From: Nitratidesulfovibrio sp044433065
GTDB taxonomy: Bacteria; Desulfobacterota; Desulfovibrionia; Desulfovibrionales; Desulfovibrionaceae
Reading direction: 5' to 3'
DNA: 29,973 nt
NCBI GenBank assembly: GCA_044433065.1
Contig: JAWXUA010000016.1
Span: 1 to 29,973, forward strand
Program-made: the position numbers and the translations under genes
Part shown: positions 7,366-15,006 of the stretch, one piece after another
How the letters are laid out: each line of letters opens with the position of its first letter
Position numbering within the stretch: the stretch's first letter is position 1
The notes under the pieces: generated by a model
The model's input: only the letters and a program-made list of their open reading frames with translations
What the model was told of the DNA's origin: nothing
Database searches by the model: none

Positions 7366-8142
7366 ATGCGGCAGAAGTTCTGCATTGCCATGACTCTTTG
7401 CATGCTTTTGGGCACAGCTGTGGCGGCTGATAGTGCCAGTAACACAAAAGAAAATGTGAGTACTAATAAGGTCTTTGCCAATGATCCAGTAGGCATTACC
7501 ATCCCAACAGTAATCATGCTGAAGCGTCCAGACGATTTAAAACCACGCACAGATTGGGTTGAGCCTGTGCGCTTTTACCATGCCATGCACGCGACCTACC
7601 ATGCGTGCTATGACTGCCACCACGAAGAGACCAACCGCTATATGGGCGAGGACTTGGACGGATTTACACCGTGCACCGACTGCCACGCTGACGAGGGCAT
7701 GCTTGAACCGCTGAGCTTCTACGCCGCTTGGCACGCCAAAAGCTCCATAAGCTGTGTGGGCTGTCACTGGCAAAATCACCTCAAGGGCAATGAAAAGCCG
7801 CCCATTTCCTGCACGCGCGGTTGCCATCCTGACGCACAACTAAGCCCCCAAACCACTAGCGACGCAGCACGTAATTTGCTTGGGTCTAGCTCGCATACCA
7901 GTTCTCAAGCTCCAAAAAGTCCTGCCTCCACCTTTGGCTCCACTCCTACCCATACTCCTGTCCATACTTCTGGCAACACCTCTGGCTCCACCTCTGATAC
8001 CGACAGCCCAGCCCTTGCATGGGAGATTACGCCTCCTCAATCCTCCACTGCGGCCGACCATAGTACAGCATCATCTGCCCCATCTGCCCCATCTGCCCCA
8101 TCTGCCCCATCAATTGCACACGCTAAGGCATTGGAGGACTAG
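7366..8142 (+). CDS. Periplasmic tetraheme cytochrome c with Ser/Thr/Pro-rich tail, hydrogenase-linked
   Basis: This 258-residue protein has a Sec signal peptide (residues 1-20, ending AVA). Four c-type heme sites are visible: CYDCH (81-85), CTDCH (103-107), CVGCH (130-134) and CTRGCH (149-154). The last has three residues between the cysteines, which is not the standard spacing. His72, His75, His79, His123 and His138 are candidate distal ligands. Residues 165-250 form a low-complexity Ser/Thr/Pro/Ala tail with an APS repeat near the end. The gene precedes hynB by two bases, so it is the first gene of the hydrogenase operon and is the likely electron acceptor of that enzyme. A comparable arrangement is known for hydrogenase isozyme 2 of Desulfovibrio. 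The start follows a GGGAGG ribosome site. Confidence 0.88.
   Translation: MRQKFCIAMTLCMLLGTAVAADSASNTKENVSTNKVFANDPVGITIPTVIMLKRPDDLKPRTDWVEPVRFYHAMHATYHACYDCHHEETNRYMGEDLDGFTPCTDCHADEGMLEPLSFYAAWHAKSSISCVGCHWQNHLKGNEKPPISCTRGCHPDAQLSPQTTSDAARNLLGSSSHTSSQAPKSPASTFGSTPTHTPVHTSGNTSGSTSDTDSPALAWEITPPQSSTAADHSTASSAPSAPSAPSAPSIAHAKALED
8079..8112 (+). repeat. Nine-base tandem repeat in the cytochrome tail
   Basis: TCTGCCCCA is repeated four times in tandem, encoding (Ser)-Ala-Pro units. Such a coding microsatellite can change in copy number by slippage without breaking the frame. Confidence 0.8.
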
Positions 8143-8144
8143 CC

Positions 8145-9059
8145 ATGACATTCAAGCCTTTATTCCTTGAAAAGAGACCATCCGCATCCCGTCGTGAGTT
8201 CATGAAAGTATGTTCCATGGTGGCGGTGGCCCTTGGCATGGACGCATCCATGGGCCCTGTCGTAGCCCAAGCCCTCGAGAACAAGCGTCGGCCATCAGTC
8301 GTCTACATGCATGGCTCCGAGTGCACAGGCTGTACCGAGGCTTTGCTCAGGACCATTGACCCGTACTTCGATATCCTCATCATGGAGACTATTTCTCTCG
8401 ACTACTGTGAAACCGTCATGGCAGCATCGGGCCACGCGGCGCACGGTGTTCTCGAGGAAGCCATAGCCCATCCCGAAGGCTATTACTGTCTCATCGAAGG
8501 TTCCATCCCAACGCGCCAAGGTGGCGTCTATGGCCGTGTTGCCGACGAGAATATGCTCTCCCTGTTCCATCGTATCGCCAGCGGAGCCAAAGCTGTCATT
8601 TCCGTGGGATCCTGTGCCGCCTTTGGTGGTCTTCCAGCTGCGAACCCCAATCCAAGTCATGCTCTCAGCATACGCGATGCCCTCGGGCCCTACGGCATCA
8701 ATCCTATCAATATCGCAGGCTGTCCGCCCAACCCCATCAACATCATCGGCACCATCGTCCATCTGCTCACCAAAGGTATGCCCGAGCTCGACTATGCTGG
8801 CCGGCCGCTGCCCTTCTACCAGAACACCGTCCACGCCATGTGTCCACGCCGCAACCACTTTGACCGCGGAGAATTTGCCCTGTCCTTCGCTTCCGAAGAG
8901 GCGCGCAAAGGTTGGTGTCTCTACGAGCTAGGATGCCGTGGCCCCGTCACCTACAATAACTGCGCAGGCAAGCTCTTCAACCAAGTCTCATGGCCCGTAC
9001 ACGCAGGTTCGCCCTGCATTGGTTGCAGCGAGCCTGATTTTTGGGATGTGTTGCTGTAG
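8145..9059 (+). CDS. hynB: Periplasmic [NiFe] hydrogenase small subunit, Tat-exported
   Basis: This 304-residue electron-transfer subunit carries a twin-arginine signal (RREFMK at 16-21, then a hydrophobic stretch to about 43), so it is exported folded together with HynA. Ligands of all three iron-sulfur clusters are visible. The proximal [4Fe-4S] uses Cys60, Cys63, Cys157 and Cys193. The distal [4Fe-4S] uses His230, Cys233, Cys258 and Cys264. The medial [3Fe-4S] uses Cys273, Cys291 and Cys294. It takes electrons from the nickel site in HynA and passes them to a periplasmic cytochrome, probably the one encoded just upstream. The gene starts two bases after that cytochrome's stop codon. A palindromic repeat fills the short gap to hynA. 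There is no C-terminal membrane anchor, which fits a soluble enzyme. Confidence 0.95.
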   Translation: MTFKPLFLEKRPSASRREFMKVCSMVAVALGMDASMGPVVAQALENKRRPSVVYMHGSECTGCTEALLRTIDPYFDILIMETISLDYCETVMAASGHAAHGVLEEAIAHPEGYYCLIEGSIPTRQGGVYGRVADENMLSLFHRIASGAKAVISVGSCAAFGGLPAANPNPSHALSIRDALGPYGINPINIAGCPPNPINIIGTIVHLLTKGMPELDYAGRPLPFYQNTVHAMCPRRNHFDRGEFALSFASEEARKGWCLYELGCRGPVTYNNCAGKLFNQVSWPVHAGSPCIGCSEPDFWDVLL

Positions 9060-9066
9060 GTTATAT

Positions 9067-9108
9067 GCTGGGGGGAAGACACTTTTTCAAAAGTTTCCTC
9101 CCTCCAGC
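9067..9108. repeat. Palindromic intergenic repeat, copy 4, inside the hyn operon
   Basis: GCTGGGGGGAAGACACTTTT pairs with AAAAGTTTCCTCCCTCCAGC around TC. It fills almost all of the 69-bp gap between hynB and hynA. Placed inside an operon, it could set the relative mRNA levels of the two subunits. Confidence 0.85.
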
Positions 9109-9128
9109 CAAACAAAAAAGGAAATACT

Positions 9129-10775
9129 ATGAAACAAATGCTAACGATAGATCCAGTAACGCGCATTGAAGGCCACTTAAAATTGCAGGTGGAGCTTGAG
9201 GCAGGTCGTGTGACCAAGGCGTGGTCCAGTTCCCAGTTATTTCGGGGTATTGAGACCATTGTGCAGGGACGTTTGCCTGAGAATGTGCACCACTATGTGC
9301 AGCGTGTGTGCGGTGTATGTACCAACACCCATGCTTTGGCGAGCGTGCGTGCGGTAGAGGACGCTGTGGGCGTGGAGATACCAGAGGCGGCAAAGCTGGT
9401 GCGTTATTTGATTTTGGCCACCCAGATGATGCATGACCATGTGGTGCATTTTTACTTGCTGAGCGGCCTTGATTATATGGATATGCAAAGTGCGTTGACG
9501 GCGGATGTGAAGGCGGCGGCGCGGCTGTCGGGCGAGATTTCGGGCGCGGATGCGTGGCCAGAGGAAATGGCGATTTTTCAGGAACAGCTAAAACGCTTTG
9601 TGGATAGCGGTCAGCTAGGCTTTTTAGCCAAGGCGGACTTTTTGGGTGGCAATCCAGCCTATAAGCTGTCGCCTGAAGAGAATTTAGTCATGGCATGCAA
9701 CTACTTACGTGCCATTCGGGTGCAATTGAAACTGGCGCGTGCCAATGCCATTTTCACGAGCAAAAATCCTCATTCGCAGACCATGCGCGTGGGCGGCGTC
9801 ACGTGCTACGATGCGTTGAAGCCAGAGGCTCTCGACAAGGTGCGGACCTTGCTGCGCGAGTCAGCCCACTTTGTGCACAATCATTATCGTGGTGATGTTT
9901 ACCTTTTGAGCAAGCGGTATCCTGATGTTGCTAACTATGGTGGCGTGAGCAATTTCTACGACGTGTCGGAATTTGCGCCTGTGTCGCCCAATAGTTCAGG
10001 CAGTGCTGGCGGCGAACCCTATTTCAAGGGCGGCATTTTGTGGGGAAGCGCAGTGGAACCAAGCTCACAGGCTAAGGCGTCTATTGAGAATGTGTATTCA
10101 TCTGAAATTAAAGAAGATGTTGCCCGTGCTTGGTATGAACCAAGTCCACCTCTAGCGCCAGCTGATGGCGTGACCAATCCTGACTATACGGCGTACGACC
10201 TTGATAAGCAGTATTCGTGGTCCAAGGCGCCTCGCTATGCTGGCCAGCCCATGGAGACAGGGCCACTTGCGCGGTGCATGCTTGCCTTTGCGCGGGGTGA
10301 GTCTCAGACACGGCGCATGGTGGACGACTGGTTGTCCCGTTGTGATTTGAAGCGTCAAAATCTCAACTCAACCATGGGCCGCATTGCCGCACGCATGATG
10401 GAAACACGTCGGCTCATGGACCAAACGCCTCTTTGGCTTGAGGAGCTGGCGGACCGCGCGAAGTCGCCTTCTGTGGCCATCTATAAAGAATGGAAGATGC
10501 CTAGTGGCGGCGAAGGTGTTGGTACAGCGTCGGTTTCTCGTGGTGCTCTAAGTCACTGGATTACCATCAAAAATGGACGTACTGAAAACTATCAAATGGT
10601 TGTGCCTAGCACGTGGAACCTTGGGCCTCGCTGCTCACAAGATAAGCCATCGCCCGTAGAGCAAGCTCTCGTTGGCGTGCCAGTACCTGACATGGACAGG
10701 CCAACAGATGTCATGCGCACGGTGCATTCTCTCGACCCTTGCATTGCCTGCGCGGTGCATTTGTTGGAGGTGTAA
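9129..10775 (+). CDS. hynA: Periplasmic [NiFe] hydrogenase large (catalytic) subunit
   Basis: This 548-residue subunit splits or forms H2 at a NiFe centre. The four metal-binding cysteines are Cys61 and Cys64 (RVCGVCTNTH) and Cys538 and Cys541 (DPCIACAVH). All four are cysteine, so this is not a selenocysteine [NiFeSe] enzyme. After the conserved His544, where a maturation protease normally removes about 15 residues, only LLEV remains. The protein is exported with HynB, having no signal of its own. An AAGGAAAT ribosome site precedes the ATG. No accessory or maturation genes (hyp, protease) occur in the window. The cluster order cytochrome-hynB-hynA suggests isozyme 2 of Desulfovibrio, an assignment that rests on gene order more than on sequence comparison. 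Confidence 0.95.
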   Translation: MKQMLTIDPVTRIEGHLKLQVELEAGRVTKAWSSSQLFRGIETIVQGRLPENVHHYVQRVCGVCTNTHALASVRAVEDAVGVEIPEAAKLVRYLILATQMMHDHVVHFYLLSGLDYMDMQSALTADVKAAARLSGEISGADAWPEEMAIFQEQLKRFVDSGQLGFLAKADFLGGNPAYKLSPEENLVMACNYLRAIRVQLKLARANAIFTSKNPHSQTMRVGGVTCYDALKPEALDKVRTLLRESAHFVHNHYRGDVYLLSKRYPDVANYGGVSNFYDVSEFAPVSPNSSGSAGGEPYFKGGILWGSAVEPSSQAKASIENVYSSEIKEDVARAWYEPSPPLAPADGVTNPDYTAYDLDKQYSWSKAPRYAGQPMETGPLARCMLAFARGESQTRRMVDDWLSRCDLKRQNLNSTMGRIAARMMETRRLMDQTPLWLEELADRAKSPSVAIYKEWKMPSGGEGVGTASVSRGALSHWITIKNGRTENYQMVVPSTWNLGPRCSQDKPSPVEQALVGVPVPDMDRPTDVMRTVHSLDPCIACAVHLLEV

Positions 10776-10781
10776 GGACAT

Positions 10782-10900
10782 CGAAGATGGATTGCCGAGG
10801 GAATGGCTCTGGTCTTTGTGAATAGCCCGAAGATGGATTGCCGAGGGAATGGTGCTCAACGGCTGAAGCACCTGCCGAACGACGTGGCAATCCATCTTCG
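10782..10900. repeat. Repeat cluster of the GGATTGCC...GGCAATCC type
   Basis: A 25-bp unit beginning CGAAGATGGATTGCC occurs at 10782-10806 and again at 10828-10852. Its first 15 bases recur inverted at 10886-10900. The second and inverted copies enclose an inner hairpin GGTGCT/AGCACC (10851-10872). The wording resembles the widespread bacterial dispersed repeat that contains GACGTGGCAATCCATC. It lies directly after hynA and may form the operon's 3' structure. Confidence 0.8.
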
Positions 10901-10984
10901 AGCAACATCAACGGTACGCACCATCCCCAAAACTTGCGCATCCGCATCCTTTGCCCTATGATCATGGGCAAAAGGAGACATAGT

Positions 10985-11686
10985 ATGAAAAATAGTGGAA
11001 TTTGCATCCTTGGCTTGTGCATTGTTCTGGCTTTTGCGTCTCTTGGTTATGCATTGTATGCAGGTATTATGGGCATGAAGTCCATGGAGCGTACTGTTGT
11101 TGTGAAGGGACTGGCTGAGCGTGAAGTCATGGCCAATGAGGTTGTATGGCCCATCAATTTTAAGGTTGTGGCTAATAGTCTTGAAGAACTTTATGCAAGA
11201 AATGAAGAAGACACAAAGAAGATTGTGGACTTTTTGCTGAGCAATGGCATTGAAATGCATGAGATTTCTGTGCTGATGCCATCTATTGAAGATAAAACTG
11301 CGTACGCATCACAGAATAATATGCCGCTATATAAGTATATGGCCCATGCCAATGTTGTTGTGAGCTCGGATAAAGTAGAGCAAGTTGCAGGCATGACCGA
11401 AAGCATTGCAGTGCTGATGAAGGATGGTGTAGCTTTCAGTGGCATGAGCGGCAACGTGACCTATACCTTTACGAAGCTCAATGAGCTGAAGCCTATCATG
11501 GTGGAAGACGCGACCAAGAATGCGCGCGAAGTTGCAGAACGTTTTGCCAAGGATTCCGATAGCTTCTTGGGTAAAATACGCAAGGCCAATCAGGGCCAGT
11601 TCTCCATTTCCACGCCAGATCACTATAAGCCGCAAATGAAAACCGTGCGTGTTGTGAGCACGGTTGAATATTACCTAGTGGACTAG
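10985..11686 (+). CDS. SIMPL-domain (DUF541) membrane-anchored periplasmic protein
   Basis: This 233-residue protein has an N-terminal hydrophobic segment (about residues 5-30) that is a signal anchor or signal peptide. A SIMPL/DUF541 domain follows, recognisable by the opening RTVVVKGLAEREVMANEVVWPI and the closing TPDHYKPQMKTVRVVSTVEYYL. The family includes E. coli YggE and is linked to oxidative stress and envelope processes, but no reaction is established. I chose the ATG at 10985, which has an AGGAG seven bases upstream; the same frame stays open 49 codons earlier, but that region is repeat sequence. The gene ends 30 bp before the nucleotidase gene and probably shares its transcript. Confidence 0.85.
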   Translation: MKNSGICILGLCIVLAFASLGYALYAGIMGMKSMERTVVVKGLAEREVMANEVVWPINFKVVANSLEELYARNEEDTKKIVDFLLSNGIEMHEISVLMPSIEDKTAYASQNNMPLYKYMAHANVVVSSDKVEQVAGMTESIAVLMKDGVAFSGMSGNVTYTFTKLNELKPIMVEDATKNAREVAERFAKDSDSFLGKIRKANQGQFSISTPDHYKPQMKTVRVVSTVEYYLVD

Positions 11687-11716
11687 GGTGTTACACTGTA
11701 TATAAGGGGATGGAAG

Positions 11717-13366
11717 ATGAAGAAATGGGCCACAAGAATATTGTTACCGACAGTTGCTGTGCTGCTGTTGTGCTCTTGTGCAAGCAAAGAGCAGGCTAGC
11801 GATGCTGCAAAAAATCCTATTATCATTTTGCATACCAACGATGTACATGCAGGTGTGGATAAGAATATAGGCTATGCAGGGCTTGTTGCGTATAGAGATG
11901 CTTTGGAAGCACGTTATGGTGCGGACAATGTCATCTTAGTTGACTGCGGTGACTCCATTCAAGGTGAGAATATCGCCATGCTGACCAAGGGTGAAGCTGT
12001 TTCTACGTTAATGCGTGAAGTAGAATATGACTATATCATTCTTGGTAACCATGAATTTGACTATGGTATGGATAGGATGTTTGAGCTGACAGAGGATGTA
12101 CAAGAACATATCCTCGCCACAAACTTTATCCGCCTTGAAGATAATACGCCAGTCTTTGCACCCTATGCCATCTATACAGTGGATGACGTGGATATTGCAT
12201 TCCTTGGCATCACCACACCAGAGTCCATATCCAGAGCTGCCAGTCGCCACTTCAAAGATGAAGCAGGCAATTTCTTGTATACCTTGGGTGAGGATGCCGA
12301 CGGGCAAACCTTGTACACCATGGTGCAGGAAAGCGTGGACAAGGCACGGGCTGAAGGCGCGGATTATGTCATTGCTTTGGCACACTTAGGCATCGAAGAG
12401 GCAGCAGCGCCATGGCGTTCTACGGACCTTATTGCCCATACGTCGGGCATTGATATGGTCTTAGATGGTCACTCGCACTCTATTATAGATGGCGAAATCT
12501 ATAAGAATGCCTTTGGTGAGGATGTTATTTTGTCTCAAGCAGGGACAAAACTAAGCCATATTGGCCAAGTGACCATTGATACAACTAAATCTGGCCATGA
12601 TGCACTGCATGCAACACTCATAGATGCCAATGCCATTGGCGTTACAAAAGATGCGCAAATGCAAGAACGTGTAGAGGCTATACAAGCGCAGTTTGCAGAA
12701 TTGTTGAACCAAAACATTGCATACAGTGACTATGACTTGCTTGCCTACACGGAAACAGAGCACACCATACGTTTACAAGAGACTAATCTAGGCGATTTTG
12801 TTGCCGATGCGTACAAGGCTCTTCTGGGCACAGACGTGGCCATTGTGAGTGCTGGTGGCATCCGTACCAATCTTGCTAAAGGTGATGTCACATACCAAGA
12901 CGTTATCGATATTCACCCATTTGGTAACTATATCATGTCCATGGAAGTGACGGGTAAGGCCATAAAAGACGCTCTTGAAATGGGTGCAGCTCTGTATCCT
13001 TTGCCAAGCGCAAGCCTTGTGCATGTTTCTGGCATAACATATAGTATTGATAGTTCTGTGCCATCGTCCGTTCAGGTCGATGTATACGGTAATTTTGTGC
13101 GCGTTGATGGTGCTTATAGAGTCAAAGACATTGTCATTAACGGCGAAGCACTGGACGAGGCAAGAGTCTATACTGTGGCATCGCATGACTATCTTCTGAA
13201 ACAAGGTGGCGATGGCCTCACCATGTTCAAGGATTGCCCTGTGGTCATGGATATGTTCATGCTCGACAGCGACGTACTCATCGAATACGTCAAGCAGGAT
13301 TTGGGCGGTAACATTGGTGACGCCTATGCAAATCCTCATGGAAGTCAGCGTATTAGCATATTCTAG
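11717..13366 (+). CDS. 5'-nucleotidase/metallophosphoesterase lipoprotein (UshA family)
   Basis: This 549-residue exported enzyme hydrolyses nucleotides or related phosphate esters. Residues 1-21 form a lipoprotein signal ending LLLCSC, with Cys21 as the likely lipidated residue; Cys at position -2 is unusual. The N-terminal metallophosphoesterase domain shows the metal motifs in order: HTNDVHAG (Asp42, His44), DCGDSIQGE, LGNHEFDYG, ALAHLG and DGHSHS. The C-terminal 5'-nucleotidase domain contains the substrate motif SAGGIRTNLAKGDVTYQDV and the HPFGN region. Length matches UshA and YfkN-type enzymes. It follows the SIMPL-domain gene closely and is followed by a strong terminator, so the two form a short operon. 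The exact substrate is not evident. Confidence 0.92.
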   Translation: MKKWATRILLPTVAVLLLCSCASKEQASDAAKNPIIILHTNDVHAGVDKNIGYAGLVAYRDALEARYGADNVILVDCGDSIQGENIAMLTKGEAVSTLMREVEYDYIILGNHEFDYGMDRMFELTEDVQEHILATNFIRLEDNTPVFAPYAIYTVDDVDIAFLGITTPESISRAASRHFKDEAGNFLYTLGEDADGQTLYTMVQESVDKARAEGADYVIALAHLGIEEAAAPWRSTDLIAHTSGIDMVLDGHSHSIIDGEIYKNAFGEDVILSQAGTKLSHIGQVTIDTTKSGHDALHATLIDANAIGVTKDAQMQERVEAIQAQFAELLNQNIAYSDYDLLAYTETEHTIRLQETNLGDFVADAYKALLGTDVAIVSAGGIRTNLAKGDVTYQDVIDIHPFGNYIMSMEVTGKAIKDALEMGAALYPLPSASLVHVSGITYSIDSSVPSSVQVDVYGNFVRVDGAYRVKDIVINGEALDEARVYTVASHDYLLKQGGDGLTMFKDCPVVMDMFMLDSDVLIEYVKQDLGGNIGDAYANPHGSQRISIF

Positions 13367-13377
13367 TCCATAACGAT

Positions 13378-13420
13378 AAAAGCCCTCTATGCACCGAAAT
13401 GGTTCATAGAGGGCTTTTTT
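13378..13420 (+). terminator. Bidirectional terminator between nucleotidase and autotransporter genes
   Basis: AAAAGCCCTCTATG pairs with CATAGAGGGCTTTT around a 13-base loop, followed by T on the plus strand and TTTT on the minus strand. It serves the two convergent genes. Confidence 0.9.
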
Positions 13421-13473
13421 ATGGCCACGTTTTGTCTTGCCGAGAGCTTTTGTCTTGCTATGCAATCAGCACA

Positions 13474-15006
13474 TTAAAATGCATATATCAATTGCAAACT
13501 GCCACTTACACCTTCGCGCTTGCCCGTATAGCCTTGAAAACCAAGGTCGATGGTCATGGGGAAAACGTTCAGCGGCGTATAAGTGAAGCCAAGTTCACCA
13601 AGAACAGTCGTGCCTTGTAGGCTTGGTGCTGGAGCCTCATAGCCATCTACAGAGCTCTTGGCAGTCCCGTCAAATTCCTGCTCCATGGCAACGCCACTAT
13701 ACAGCGTAAAGCGGCCAGATTCTTGGTCATCCATCAAGGCATAATCCGTGCGCGCGCCAAGGCGTACGCGATGCGAGTCCACAGCATGGAAATCGACATT
13801 GTGGCCGGCAATGTTTTCGTTGCCTCCCATCTGGTGGGTCCAGAAATAGCGCAAGGACAAATCAAGCGAAACCTTGTCCGTCAACTGGCTTACACTACCA
13901 AGACCAAGGTGCGCGCCCATATACATATGCCGCACATCAAATTCCATAGGAATGCCAGCCCCATCACCGCCATCAGAGGCATAGTCAGCTTCAACATAAC
14001 CAAGGCGAACAGAGCCCTCTACATACGGATTGAAATCCTTATATTTGCTGGAATTCCCGTTGAAATCATAGCGCGCAAAGCCACCAAGACCAAAGGCATT
14101 GCTTGTGCCTTCGCCTTCCACAGAGCCAGTGCTAAAGGAATTGTAGGTGGTGTATTCACCGCGGCTATATTCAACAAAAATGCCGGAAAGCCAATCGCCA
14201 TCGGTGCCTTGACCACCATAGGCCACACCAGCGTTGACCGAGAACGACTCCGTATCAACGTGTGAACCTGTATGATAGCGGCTTTGTCCAACGCTGGACA
14301 CGGCAAAAGGTGCGGCGCTTGGACCAGAGCTTAGACTAGAATTGCCACCAGATGCCTCAGCAGAAGATTTGCTCGACGACTGTGCCTCCACTCGCGCTTG
14401 AGCCGAAGCCATAGCCGGTCCTGTCAGCAAATCCGCCCCAGCACTCAGCGCTGCCACAGAGGAAACGCTGGCTTCCCCAAGCACCTTGGATTGTTCGCCA
14501 GCTTGGGTGCTCTTGAGGGTTGCGGTCATGGTGTAGCCATCGTCATCATTCCCAACCGTTAGAATATCCCACGTCTTGGCAAGAAGCGTACCGTATGAAC
14601 CCGTGTAGCTTCCGCTATTATCCTCACCAAGATTTGCGAAATTGCCGTCGATGTCTTTTGCTGTAAACAGCGTAACCGTATCGCCAGTGGCGAGAGTACT
14701 ATCAAGGGACGTGTATAAGCCAAAGTTGGCGTATTTGGTGGCGGTTGTTGCTTGGGTATCGCCAGCCTCAGATGCCGTAGCAGTTGCCTCTTCAGTCGCA
14801 TAGCCATTACCCAAGTACAAAGTGCCACTTAAATCAATCAGCGCAGTAGTCTCAAGTTGCTCAGCCGTATTCTCAGCACCAAGCACAATATTAATATTCT
14901 CGAAGTTGGCAATGGTGCTTATGCTTTGTGTCTCTGCCAGCTGGTTAATGTTCAGCGTATTGCCGTCATAGGTGTGTACATTAGGGGTGAGGGTGACATA
15001 CGTCAC
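13474..15006 (-). CDS. Autotransporter, C-terminal part with beta-barrel (downstream of frameshift)
   Basis: This 510-codon frame holds the last part of a type V autotransporter. Residues 1-200 continue the passenger. Residues from about 240 form the outer-membrane beta-barrel, with alternating aromatic strands such as LSGIFVEYSRGEY, FNPYVEGSVRLGYVEADY and LRYFWTHQMGGN, ending in LQLIYAF, where a terminal Phe is the BAM-recognition residue. A GTG that overlaps the upstream stop (GTGA) is the first possible start, but there is no signal peptide, so this frame alone could not reach the outer membrane. The reading frame stays open upstream of that GTG and reads AGGAYNNKSSTNV, a natural continuation of the other half. 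It is therefore one gene with the frame at 15003-16679, split by a one-base change. Confidence 0.85.
   Translation of the reverse strand: MTYVTLTPNVHTYDGNTLNINQLAETQSISTIANFENINIVLGAENTAEQLETTALIDLSGTLYLGNGYATEEATATASEAGDTQATTATKYANFGLYTSLDSTLATGDTVTLFTAKDIDGNFANLGEDNSGSYTGSYGTLLAKTWDILTVGNDDDGYTMTATLKSTQAGEQSKVLGEASVSSVAALSAGADLLTGPAMASAQARVEAQSSSKSSAEASGGNSSLSSGPSAAPFAVSSVGQSRYHTGSHVDTESFSVNAGVAYGGQGTDGDWLSGIFVEYSRGEYTTYNSFSTGSVEGEGTSNAFGLGGFARYDFNGNSSKYKDFNPYVEGSVRLGYVEADYASDGGDGAGIPMEFDVRHMYMGAHLGLGSVSQLTDKVSLDLSLRYFWTHQMGGNENIAGHNVDFHAVDSHRVRLGARTDYALMDDQESGRFTLYSGVAMEQEFDGTAKSSVDGYEAPAPSLQGTTVLGELGFTYTPLNVFPMTIDLGFQGYTGKREGVSGSLQLIYAF

Noticed and set aside
7880..8170. A 96-codon frame overlapping the cytochrome tail and rich in Leu/Pro repeats
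   Set aside because: It is the out-of-frame reading of the same low-complexity repeat.
8295..8858. A 187-codon minus-strand frame within hynB
   Set aside because: It is a shadow of the hydrogenase small subunit gene, whose cluster ligands are all present on the plus strand.
9129..10775. [NiFeSe] selenocysteine hydrogenase
   Set aside because: All four active-site positions are encoded by cysteine codons and there is no in-frame TGA in the DPCIAC motif.
10838..10984. N-terminal extension of the SIMPL-domain protein by 49 codons
   Set aside because: It is translated from the repeat cluster after hynA, and the ATG at 10985 has a proper ribosome site and begins a signal sequence.
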